From assembly GCF_014647795.1 (NCBI RefSeq), contig NZ_BMPW01000004.1, positions 248,001 through 312,000 on the forward strand: DNA of 64,000 nucleotides, read 5' to 3'. Shown in pieces: positions 16,798 to 23,067 of this stretch. Source of the stretch: Actinoplanes campanulatus. Lineage in GTDB: Bacteria > Actinomycetota > Actinomycetes > Mycobacteriales > Micromonosporaceae. The position numbers and the translations under genes were made by a program. Each line of letters opens with the position of its first letter. Positions within the stretch are counted from its first letter, which is position 1. The notes beneath the pieces are model-generated. The model did no database searches, was not told where the DNA came from, and worked only from the letters and a program-made list of their open reading frames with translations.

Positions 16798-16877
16798 CGT
16801 CATCCCCACGGGTAAATCCGGGGGATTTGCCAGCTCAGACCGCATCCGACCCACCACCCCGAAGGGAGTCGAGCCGC

Positions 16878-17129
16878 ATGTCTTACATCGTCAGCACTGG
16901 CACGGTCACGCTCCGCCGTGGCAAAACTTCGACAACACGCATTCATTCCAGCCGGTTTGGTTCTCACCGGCCGGACGTGCCGAACGTTAGCACATCTGTT
17001 CACTTGAGCCCCACGGGTGGGACGCCGGATCCGCCTCGGCGGCGAACCGGCTCTCCCCGTCCTGCTCCGCAGGGAATCCGTTTCCTCCCCACGGCTGAAG
17101 CCGGGGGTTTCCACGGAGGTTTTCGATGA
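16878..17129 (+). CDS. 83-aa reading frame inside mini-element copy B
   Basis: ATG 16878 follows GGGAG by about 8 nt and opens a frame (MSYIVSTGTVTLRRGK...) that runs to the last base of the element. Its TGA overlaps the next ATG as ATGA. The composition is Pro/Arg/Thr-rich and does not match TnpA or TnpB. In copy A the 15-nt deletion removes this ATG. It may be a residual leader of a deleted tnpB or a translation relay rather than a functional protein. Confidence 0.25.
   Translation: MSYIVSTGTVTLRRGKTSTTRIHSSRFGSHRPDVPNVSTSVHLSPTGGTPDPPRRRTGSPRPAPQGIRFLPTAEAGGFHGGFR
16981..17120 (+). ncRNA. Candidate TnpB guide-RNA (omegaRNA/reRNA)-like right end of copy B
   Basis: The 140-nt right-end region of copy B differs at only one position from the same region in copy A. 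It contains stacked hairpins, for example CGCCTCGGCGG, a CCTGCTCCGCAGG stem and the terminal CCCCACGGC-TGAA-GCCGGGGG. By position and shape it resembles a TnpB guide-RNA scaffold. The presumed guide would then start just past 17129, in a repetitive-looking sequence. No expression evidence is available. Confidence 0.38.
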
Positions 17130-17206
17130 GCGAGCTTGCGAGCGAATCATCGGGCTCAGTCGTGAACTCATGGCGGCGCCGGAGCGCAGCGGAGGTGACG
17201 ACATGA
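17126..17206 (+). CDS. 26-aa leader coupled to the isomerase gene
   Basis: ATG 17126 is supplied by the right end of mini-element copy B, with GGAGG 8 nt upstream. The frame begins MSELASESSGS, is Ser/Arg-rich, and ends at 17206 in a TGA that overlaps the isomerase ATG (ATGA at 17203). The DNA (GCGAGCTTGCGAGCGAATCA...) looks like a dispersed GC-rich repeat rather than protein-coding sequence. The peptide may matter only for translational coupling. Confidence 0.3.
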   Translation: MSELASESSGSVVNSWRRRSAAEVTT

Positions 17207-18036
17207 GCGGCCTGCGGTTCGGCTACGGCACCAACGGGTTCGCCAACCACCGGCTCGACGACGCGCTCGCCGTGATCGCCGACCTGGGCTACGAGGGGGT
17301 GGCGCTCACCCTCGACCACGACCACCTGGATCCGTTCTCCGGCGACCTGGCCCGCCGGGTCGGCGAGGTGTCCGCCCGGCTGTCGTCGCTGGGCCTCGCG
17401 GTGGTGATCGAGACCGGTGCCCGGTACCTGCTGGATCCGTGGCGCAAACACTCGCCGACCCTGCTCGACGACGACCGGGACCTGCGGCTGGAGTTCCTGC
17501 GCCGGGCCGTCGACATCGGCGCGGACCTGGGCGCCGAGGCGGTGTCGTTCTGGGCCGGTGTCCGTCCCGCCGACGTGGACGAGGCCACCGCCTGGGACCG
17601 GCTGGTCGACGGCTGCGCTCGGATCGTGGCGGCAGCCCAGGACCGCGGTGTGACGCTCGGCTTCGAGCCGGAGCCGGGCATGCTCGTACCGGACATCGCC
17701 GGCTGGCGGCGGCTGCACACCGACCTCGGCGCGCCGGCCGGGTTCGGTATCACCCTCGACATCGGGCACTGCCGCTGCCTGGAGCCGATCCCGGTGCCCG
17801 ACTGCGTCACGGCGGTGGCCGAACACCTGGTCAACGTCCAGATCGACGACATGCGGCGCGACGTCCACGAGCACCTCGAATTCGGTACCGGGGAGATCGA
17901 CTTCCCGCCGGTGCTGGCGGCCCTGTCCGCCGCCGGGTACGAAGGGCTGGTCGCCGTGGAACTGCCCCGGCACTCGCACGCCGCCCCCACGGTCGCGGCC
18001 CGGTCACTGGACTTCCTGAGGGCCGCCGGGAAGTAG
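17203..18036 (+). CDS. Sugar phosphate isomerase/epimerase-like TIM-barrel protein (ebo-cluster type)
   Basis: A 277-residue xylose-isomerase-like (AP_endonuc_2 fold) protein. Metal-ligand candidates are Glu in LGFEPEPGML, Asp/His in ITLDIGHCRCLE, the VQIDDMRRDVHEHLEFGTGEIDF segment (Asp, His) and Glu in LVAVELPRHSH. ATG 17203 has GGAGGT 6 nt upstream. A longer in-frame extension would run into the mini-element and is rejected. It lies directly upstream of eboA. The reaction in ebo-type pathways is unknown; family members isomerise or epimerise keto-sugars and cyclitols. Confidence 0.85.
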   Translation: MSGLRFGYGTNGFANHRLDDALAVIADLGYEGVALTLDHDHLDPFSGDLARRVGEVSARLSSLGLAVVIETGARYLLDPWRKHSPTLLDDDRDLRLEFLRRAVDIGADLGAEAVSFWAGVRPADVDEATAWDRLVDGCARIVAAAQDRGVTLGFEPEPGMLVPDIAGWRRLHTDLGAPAGFGITLDIGHCRCLEPIPVPDCVTAVAEHLVNVQIDDMRRDVHEHLEFGTGEIDFPPVLAALSAAGYEGLVAVELPRHSHAAPTVAARSLDFLRAAGK

Positions 18037-18049
18037 ACGAGGAGGCGCC

Positions 18050-18571
18050 ATGGATCAGAACCCCTGGCTCACCGACGCCGTCGCGAGAGTCGCCGACAGC
18101 CCACCGGCGATCGTGCGCCTGTTCGCGGCGGCCGGCCGCCACACCCGCCCCGAGGAGGACGGCAGGACCCGGCTGCTGCTCGCGCTGCCACCGGAGACGG
18201 TGCCCTACTGGGTCGACGACCTGTACCGGCACGGCGACGCGGGCGAGAAGCTGGCGATCCTCACGGCGCTGCCGGCGCTGCCGCTCGGCGCCGAGGCGGT
18301 GCCGCTGCTGCACGACGCGCTGCGCACCAACGACACCCGGCTGATCACGGCCGCGCTCGGCCCGTACGCCCGGCATCTCGACCAGCACGCCTGGCGGCAC
18401 GCCGTGCTCAAGTGCGTCTTCATCGGCGTACCCCTGGAAAAGATCGACGACCTGGACCGGCGCGCCGACCGTGAGCTGGCCGCGATGGTCTCCGCTCTGC
18501 GCGCGGAGCGCGAGGCGGCCGGACGCCGGCTGCCCGACGACGCGCGCCGCCTGCTCGACCGCATCCCCTGA
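18050..18571 (+). CDS. eboA: EboA domain protein
   Basis: A 173-residue, mostly helical, soluble protein of the EboA family. The diagnostic C-terminal block is present: NDTRLITAALGPYARHLD, then QHAWRHAVLKCVFIGVPL and DRRADRELAAM. In ebo clusters of cyanobacteria and other bacteria EboA accompanies EboB-F in processing or exporting a small metabolite; its own activity is unknown. It starts 13 bp after the isomerase stop, with GAGGAGG upstream of ATG 18050, and is followed by eboB after 21 bp. Confidence 0.85.
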   Translation: MDQNPWLTDAVARVADSPPAIVRLFAAAGRHTRPEEDGRTRLLLALPPETVPYWVDDLYRHGDAGEKLAILTALPALPLGAEAVPLLHDALRTNDTRLITAALGPYARHLDQHAWRHAVLKCVFIGVPLEKIDDLDRRADRELAAMVSALRAEREAAGRRLPDDARRLLDRIP

Positions 18572-18592
18572 CCCGTCCCCCTGGGAGGTCCC

Positions 18593-19444
18593 GTGCGCAT
18601 CTTCGACCCGCATATCCACATGACCTCACGCACCACCGACGACTACGGGCGGATGGCCGCCGCCGGAGTCCGGGCCGTCGTCGAACCGGCGTTCTGGCTC
18701 GGCCAGCCACGGACCAACCCGGGCTCGTTCACCGACTACTTCGACTCGCTGCTCGGGTGGGAGCCGTTCCGGGCCGCCCAGTTCGGCATCCGGCACCACG
18801 CCACCATCGCCCTGAACCCGAAGGAGGCCAACGACCCGCGCTGCCGGCCGGTGCTCGACCTGATCCCGCGCTACCTCGACAAGGACACGGTGGTGGCGGT
18901 CGGCGAGATCGGGTACGACGCGATGACCCCGGAGGAGGACGAGGCGTTCGCCGTGCAGCTGGCGCTGGCCGTCGACCATGAACTGCCCGCACTCGTGCAC
19001 ACCCCGCACCGGGACAAGGCGCAGGGCGTGAAACGGACCCTCGACGTGGTGCGGGAGAGCGGTATCCACCCCGGCCGGGTGGTCGTCGACCATCTCAACG
19101 AGGTGACCGTCGGCGACGTGCACGACACCGGCTGCTGGATGGGCTTCTCGATCTACCCGGACACGAAGATGTCACCACCACGGATGGTGGAGATCCTGCG
19201 TTCGCACGGCCTGGACCGGATGCTGGTCAACTCCGCCGCCGACTGGGGCCGCTCGGATCCGCTGCTGACCCGGCGCACCGGCGAGGCGATGCTCGCGGCC
19301 GGGTTCAGCGACGACGACGTGGACCGGGTGCTGTGGCGCAACCCGGTCGAGTTCTACGGACAGTCCGGGCGCCTCGATGTGAGCGAGACCGGCGACACCG
19401 GGCCGCTCTTCGAGGGCAGCTCGATCCTGCGAGGGGGCAGCTGA
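18593..19444 (+). CDS. eboB: EboB-like TatD-family metal-dependent hydrolase
   Basis: A 283-residue amidohydrolase-superfamily protein. The N-terminal metal motif is HIH (His7, His9), with further candidate ligands Glu in VAVGEIGYD, His in LPALVHTPHRD, His in VVVDHLNE and Asp in NSAADWG. Canonical TatD enzymes are nucleases or hydrolases, but in ebo clusters the substrate is thought to be a metabolite. GTG 18593 follows GGGAGGT. The last ~30 residues extend beyond the barrel. Its stop overlaps the next start (TGATG at 19442). Confidence 0.85.
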   Translation: MRIFDPHIHMTSRTTDDYGRMAAAGVRAVVEPAFWLGQPRTNPGSFTDYFDSLLGWEPFRAAQFGIRHHATIALNPKEANDPRCRPVLDLIPRYLDKDTVVAVGEIGYDAMTPEEDEAFAVQLALAVDHELPALVHTPHRDKAQGVKRTLDVVRESGIHPGRVVVDHLNEVTVGDVHDTGCWMGFSIYPDTKMSPPRMVEILRSHGLDRMLVNSAADWGRSDPLLTRRTGEAMLAAGFSDDDVDRVLWRNPVEFYGQSGRLDVSETGDTGPLFEGSSILRGGS

Positions 19445-20559
19445 TGCGGGTCCGCCGTCAGGACGGCCGGCCGGTCCATCTCAGCTACTGCACCAACGTG
19501 CACCCTGCCGAGGACCTGCCGGGGATCATCGGGCAGCTCGACACGTACGCCGTCGCGGTCCGGGAACGGCTCGGCGCCGACGTGCTCGGGCTGGGCCTGT
19601 GGCTGGCCGCGCCGGTCGCGGCCGCGCTGGCCGACGACGGTGAGACCCGTCTTCGGTTGCGCCAGGAGCTGGACGTGCGCGGTCTGGAGGTGGTCACCCT
19701 CAACGGCTTCCCGTACGAGGCGTTCCAGGCGCCGGTGGTCAAACATGCCGTCTACCGGCCCGACTGGACCACCCCCGAGCGTCTGGACTACACCCTGGAC
19801 CTGGCCCGGATCCTGGTCGACCTGCTGCCCGCCGACGCCGACCGGGGTTCGGTGTCGACGCTGCCGCTGGCCTGGCGTGAGCCGTGGACGACGGAGAGCC
19901 ACGACGCCGCCCGGCGGATGCTGGACCGGCTCGCCGAGGGCCTGTCCGAGATCGCCTGGCAGACCGGCCGGGTGGTCCGGGTGGCGTTCGAACCGGAGCC
20001 CGGCTGTGTCGCCGAGACCACCGCCCAGGCCGTCGACATGCTGGCCGGCACGAACACCGACCGGCTCGGCGTCTGCCTCGACCTGGCCCACCTGGCGTGC
20101 GCCTGGGAGGACCCGAAAGCCGCGGTGGACCGGCTGGCCACGGCCGGGGTCCCGATCGTCAAGGTGCAGGTGTCGGCAGCCCTGGAGGTCACCGACCCGG
20201 TCGCGGCCCGGCCGGTGCTGGTGCGGTACGCCGAACCCCGGTTCCTGCACCAGACCCGTACCGCCGCCGGCCACGCCTGCGACGACCTGGACCTCGCCCT
20301 GGCCGAGAACCCGCCCGGCCCGTGGCGCATCCACTTCCACGTGCCGCTGCACACGCCACCCGCGCCACCGCTGACCGCCACCACACCACTGCTGCGTGAC
20401 GCGCTCGCCGTCGTGGACTGCGACCACTACGACGTGGAGACCTACACCTGGGACGTCCTGCCGGCCGGGCAGCGGCCCACCTCGCCCGCGGAACTGGCCG
20501 ACGGCATCGCCGGTGAGCTCGCCTGGACCCGCGACCAGCTCACCGGAGGGCACGCATGA
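19444..20559 (+). CDS. eboE: EboE-like metabolite traffic protein (xylose-isomerase-like barrel)
   Basis: A 371-residue TIM-barrel protein matching EboE: the opening LSYCTNVHPAEDLPGI, then VVTLNGFPYEAFQ, EPEPGCVAETT, LGVCLDLAHLACAWE and FHVPLHTPPAPP. The Glu, Asp and His residues in these blocks suggest a metal site like that of sugar isomerases. EboE is required for metabolite passage to the periplasm in the cyanobacterial scytonemin system (established for the family, not here). Translation is coupled on both sides: TGATG at its start, ATGA at its end. Confidence 0.87.
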   Translation: MRVRRQDGRPVHLSYCTNVHPAEDLPGIIGQLDTYAVAVRERLGADVLGLGLWLAAPVAAALADDGETRLRLRQELDVRGLEVVTLNGFPYEAFQAPVVKHAVYRPDWTTPERLDYTLDLARILVDLLPADADRGSVSTLPLAWREPWTTESHDAARRMLDRLAEGLSEIAWQTGRVVRVAFEPEPGCVAETTAQAVDMLAGTNTDRLGVCLDLAHLACAWEDPKAAVDRLATAGVPIVKVQVSAALEVTDPVAARPVLVRYAEPRFLHQTRTAAGHACDDLDLALAENPPGPWRIHFHVPLHTPPAPPLTATTPLLRDALAVVDCDHYDVETYTWDVLPAGQRPTSPAELADGIAGELAWTRDQLTGGHA

Positions 20560-21902
20560 CGAAACTCGTGGTCCTCGACGTGGTCGGGCTGACCCCGCGC
20601 CTGCTCGAACACATGCCCCGGCTGCGGGCGATCGGCTCCGTCAACCGGCTCGACCCGGTGCTCCCGGCCGTCACGTGCAGCGTGCAGGCCAGCCTGCTGA
20701 CGGGGGAGACCCCGGCCGGGCACGGGATCGTCGGCAACGGCTGGTACTTCCGGGGCCTGGGCGAGGTGCTGCTGTGGCGCCAGCATCACGCCCTGGTCGG
20801 CGGGGAGAAGGTGTGGCAGGCCGCCCGCAAACGGTCGCCGGGCTACACGGTCGCCAACATCTGCTGGTGGTACGCCATGGGCGCGGACGTCGACTGGACG
20901 GTCACCCCACGGCCGGTCTACCACGCCGACGGCCGCAAGGAGCCGGACTGCTACACCGACCCGCCGGAGCTGCACGACGAGCTGACCGCGAAACTGGGCA
21001 CCTTCCCGCTGTTCACCTACTGGGGACCGGGCGCCGGCCTCGCCTCGTCCACGTGGATCTGCCGGGCCGCCGAACACGTGATGGCCGCCCACGACCCGGA
21101 CCTGACCCTGGTCTACATCCCACACCTGGACTACGACCTGCAACGGTACGGCCCGGACGACCCGCGCGCGGCGGCCGCCGCGGCCGAACTGGACACCGTG
21201 CTCGGCCCGCTGCTGGACGCCGCCGCGGCCCGCGGTGCGACGATCGTGGCGCTGTCGGAGTACGGCATCACCCCGGTGCACCGGCCGGTCGACGTCAACC
21301 GGCGGCTGCGCGAGAAGGGCCTGCTGCGGGTCCACACCCAGGCCGGCATGGAGTACCTGGACCCGTGGACCTCTACCGCGTTCGCCGTCGCCGACCACCA
21401 GATCGCCCACGTCTACGTGCGGGACCCGGCGGACGTGCCGGTGGTGGCCGCGCTGCTCAAAGGACTGCCGGGGGTCGCCGAGGTGCGCGACGGTCTCGGC
21501 CACGCCCGCTCCGGTGAGCTGGTGCTGGTCGCCGAACCGGACGCGTGGTTCACCTACTACTACTGGCTCGACGACGCCCGCGCCCCGGACTTCGCCCGGC
21601 TGGTGGACATCCACCGCAAGCCCGGCTACGACCCGGCCGAACTGTTCTTCGATCCCGCCGGGCCGGCGGCCGCGAAGCGCCGGGCCGCCGTCGCGCTGGC
21701 CCGCAAGAAGCTGGGCATGCGCTACCTGATGCGGGTGGTCGGCCTGGACGCCGGCGCGCGAGCGGTCCGCGGCTCGCACGGCCGCCTGCCGGACCGCGCC
21801 GAGGACTCCCCGGTCCTGCTCTGCTCGGACCCGGCCGGGGCCGTCGGCCGGATCGCCGCCACCGAGGTGAAGAGCCTGCTGTTGCGCCTGGCCGAGCGGT
21901 AG
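20556..21902 (+). CDS. eboF: EboF-like alkaline-phosphatase-superfamily protein
   Basis: A 448-residue nucleotide pyrophosphatase/phosphodiesterase-like enzyme. The metal-binding Asp8 (LVVLDVVG) and a probable Thr40 nucleophile in PAVTCSVQASLLTG are in the expected places. They are followed by HGIVGNGWYFR, IPHLDYDLQRYG (Asp, His) and SEYGITPVHRPVD (metal ligands). There is no signal peptide, so it should be cytosolic. It probably hydrolyses a phosphoester of the cluster's intermediate. It starts within the eboE stop (ATGA) and is followed 11 bp later by the polyprenyl synthase. Confidence 0.85.
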   Translation: MTKLVVLDVVGLTPRLLEHMPRLRAIGSVNRLDPVLPAVTCSVQASLLTGETPAGHGIVGNGWYFRGLGEVLLWRQHHALVGGEKVWQAARKRSPGYTVANICWWYAMGADVDWTVTPRPVYHADGRKEPDCYTDPPELHDELTAKLGTFPLFTYWGPGAGLASSTWICRAAEHVMAAHDPDLTLVYIPHLDYDLQRYGPDDPRAAAAAAELDTVLGPLLDAAAARGATIVALSEYGITPVHRPVDVNRRLREKGLLRVHTQAGMEYLDPWTSTAFAVADHQIAHVYVRDPADVPVVAALLKGLPGVAEVRDGLGHARSGELVLVAEPDAWFTYYYWLDDARAPDFARLVDIHRKPGYDPAELFFDPAGPAAAKRRAAVALARKKLGMRYLMRVVGLDAGARAVRGSHGRLPDRAEDSPVLLCSDPAGAVGRIAATEVKSLLLRLAER

Positions 21903-21913
21903 GGGAGGGGATC

Positions 21914-22951
21914 GTGACATTGCGGGCCCGGTTCGACGCCCAGCTCGCCGGCTTTCTCACCGGACAGGGCCCACAGTGGCCCGAGGGGGCGCCGCGGGGG
22001 CTGTTCAGCACACTGCAACGGTTCCTGCTGTCCGGCGGCAAGCGGCTGCGGCCGACGTTCTGCTACTGGGGCTGGCGCGGCGCGGACGGCGAGGACGATC
22101 CGGGCATCGTCACGGCGGCCGCGGCGCTGGAGATCTTCCACGCCTTCGCGCTGATCCACGACGACATCATGGACGGCAGTGAGCGGCGCCGCGGCGAGCC
22201 GTCGGTGCACGCGTTCTTCGCCGACCTGCACACCCGGTCGGCGTGGCGCGGTGACGCGGCCCGGTACGGGCGCAGCACCGCGCTGCTCTGCGGCGACCTG
22301 TGCGCGGCCTGGGCGGACCAGATGTTCCTGGGCTGCGGGCTGAGCGACGAGCAGGTGAGCCGGGGTTACGCGGTCTTCGGCGCCATGCGCACCGAGGTGA
22401 TCGCGGGCCAGTACCTCGACCTGGTCTCCGGGGTGGGCGACGGCTCGACCGCGAGCGCCCTGACCGTGATCCGGCTCAAGTCGGCCCGGTACACGGTGAC
22501 CCGGCCGTTGCAGATCGGCGCGGCCCTGGCCGGCGCCGGGGAAGGGCTGCTGGCGGATTTCGCCGAGTTCGGTGATCCGCTCGGCGACGCCTTCCAGTTG
22601 CGTGACGACGTGCTCGGGGTGTTCGGTGATCCGGCGGTGACCGGCAAGCCGGTGCTCGACGACCTGCGCGAGGGCAAACGTACGGTGCTGACGGCGCTGG
22701 CCCGCGAGGCGGCCGGGCACCGGCAGGCGGCCCGGATCCGGGCGCTGCTGGGCAGCCCGGACCTGGACGAGGAGGGCGCGGCCGAGCTGCGCCGGATCAT
22801 CGTCGACACCGGCGCGCTGGACGGCGTGGAACGACTGATCAAGCTGAGGGTGGAGTCCGCCCTGGCGGCGCTGGCCGGATCGGGGATCGCGCCCGAGGTG
22901 GCGGCCCGGCTGACGGCGCTGGCGCACGAGTTAGTTGACCGTCAGCGTTGA
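21914..22951 (+). CDS. Polyprenyl (trans-isoprenyl) diphosphate synthase
   Basis: A 345-residue trans-prenyltransferase. The first Asp-rich motif is classical (D83, D84, D87 in IHDDIMDGSERRRGEP). The second is FQLRDDVLGVFGD, with Asp231/Asp232 and Gly in place of the third Asp of DDxxD, a pattern common in actinobacterial members. GGKRLRP for pyrophosphate binding is present. GTG 21914 follows GGGGAGGGG. It lies at the end of the ebo-like operon and probably makes the prenyl diphosphate donor for the EboC prenyltransferase. Chain length cannot be read with confidence. Confidence 0.88.
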   Translation: MTLRARFDAQLAGFLTGQGPQWPEGAPRGLFSTLQRFLLSGGKRLRPTFCYWGWRGADGEDDPGIVTAAAALEIFHAFALIHDDIMDGSERRRGEPSVHAFFADLHTRSAWRGDAARYGRSTALLCGDLCAAWADQMFLGCGLSDEQVSRGYAVFGAMRTEVIAGQYLDLVSGVGDGSTASALTVIRLKSARYTVTRPLQIGAALAGAGEGLLADFAEFGDPLGDAFQLRDDVLGVFGDPAVTGKPVLDDLREGKRTVLTALAREAAGHRQAARIRALLGSPDLDEEGAAELRRIIVDTGALDGVERLIKLRVESALAALAGSGIAPEVAARLTALAHELVDRQR

Positions 22952-23067
22952 AAAGTTCCGTACGTAGTGACAAAAGTCGATGGCTTCTTTACTGTTTCGG
23001 GCAGGTGAAGTCGGCGGCGCGACCACCCATTCCGCACGTTCCTCAGCTCTGAAGGGATGGCCGCACC
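22952..23067 (+). promoter_or_regulatory. AT-richer promoter region of the secreted sugar-oxidation genes
   Basis: A 116-bp gap, AT-richer than its surroundings at 22950-23000. It contains TTGAAAAGTTCCGTAC (22948-22963), which shares the GAAA-GTTCC core with 28837-28844 upstream of the Tat-exported isomerase gene. GAAGGG (23051-23056) lies before the start. A shared regulator site for the two transcription units is plausible but unproven. Confidence 0.35.

Larger units (their letters stand above)
16794..17129 (+). mobile_element. Non-autonomous IS200/IS605-like mini-element, copy B
   Basis: A 336-bp element matching copy A (2549-2869) in reverse orientation at about 99% identity outside a 15-nt indel. 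The left end is TTAACGTCAT followed by the CCCCACGG...CCGGGGG hairpin. The right end is CCCCACGGC-TGAA-GCCGGGGG followed by GGAGGTTTTCGATGA. It sits inside the ebo-like cluster, between the prenyltransferase and isomerase genes, with its orientation matching transcription. It encodes no transposase. The near identity of the copies indicates recent mobility or gene conversion. Confidence 0.78.

Noticed and set aside
16794-17129. Composite transposon spanning 2.5-17.1 kb between the two inverted mini-elements
   Set aside because: The ends could in principle bracket the segment, but IS200/IS605 elements move as single-stranded units, no transposase lies inside, and the enclosed genes match the surroundings in composition.
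17017-17202. N-terminal extension of the isomerase reading into the mini-element
   Set aside because: The frame is open, but a good RBS precedes ATG 17203 and the extension is element sequence.
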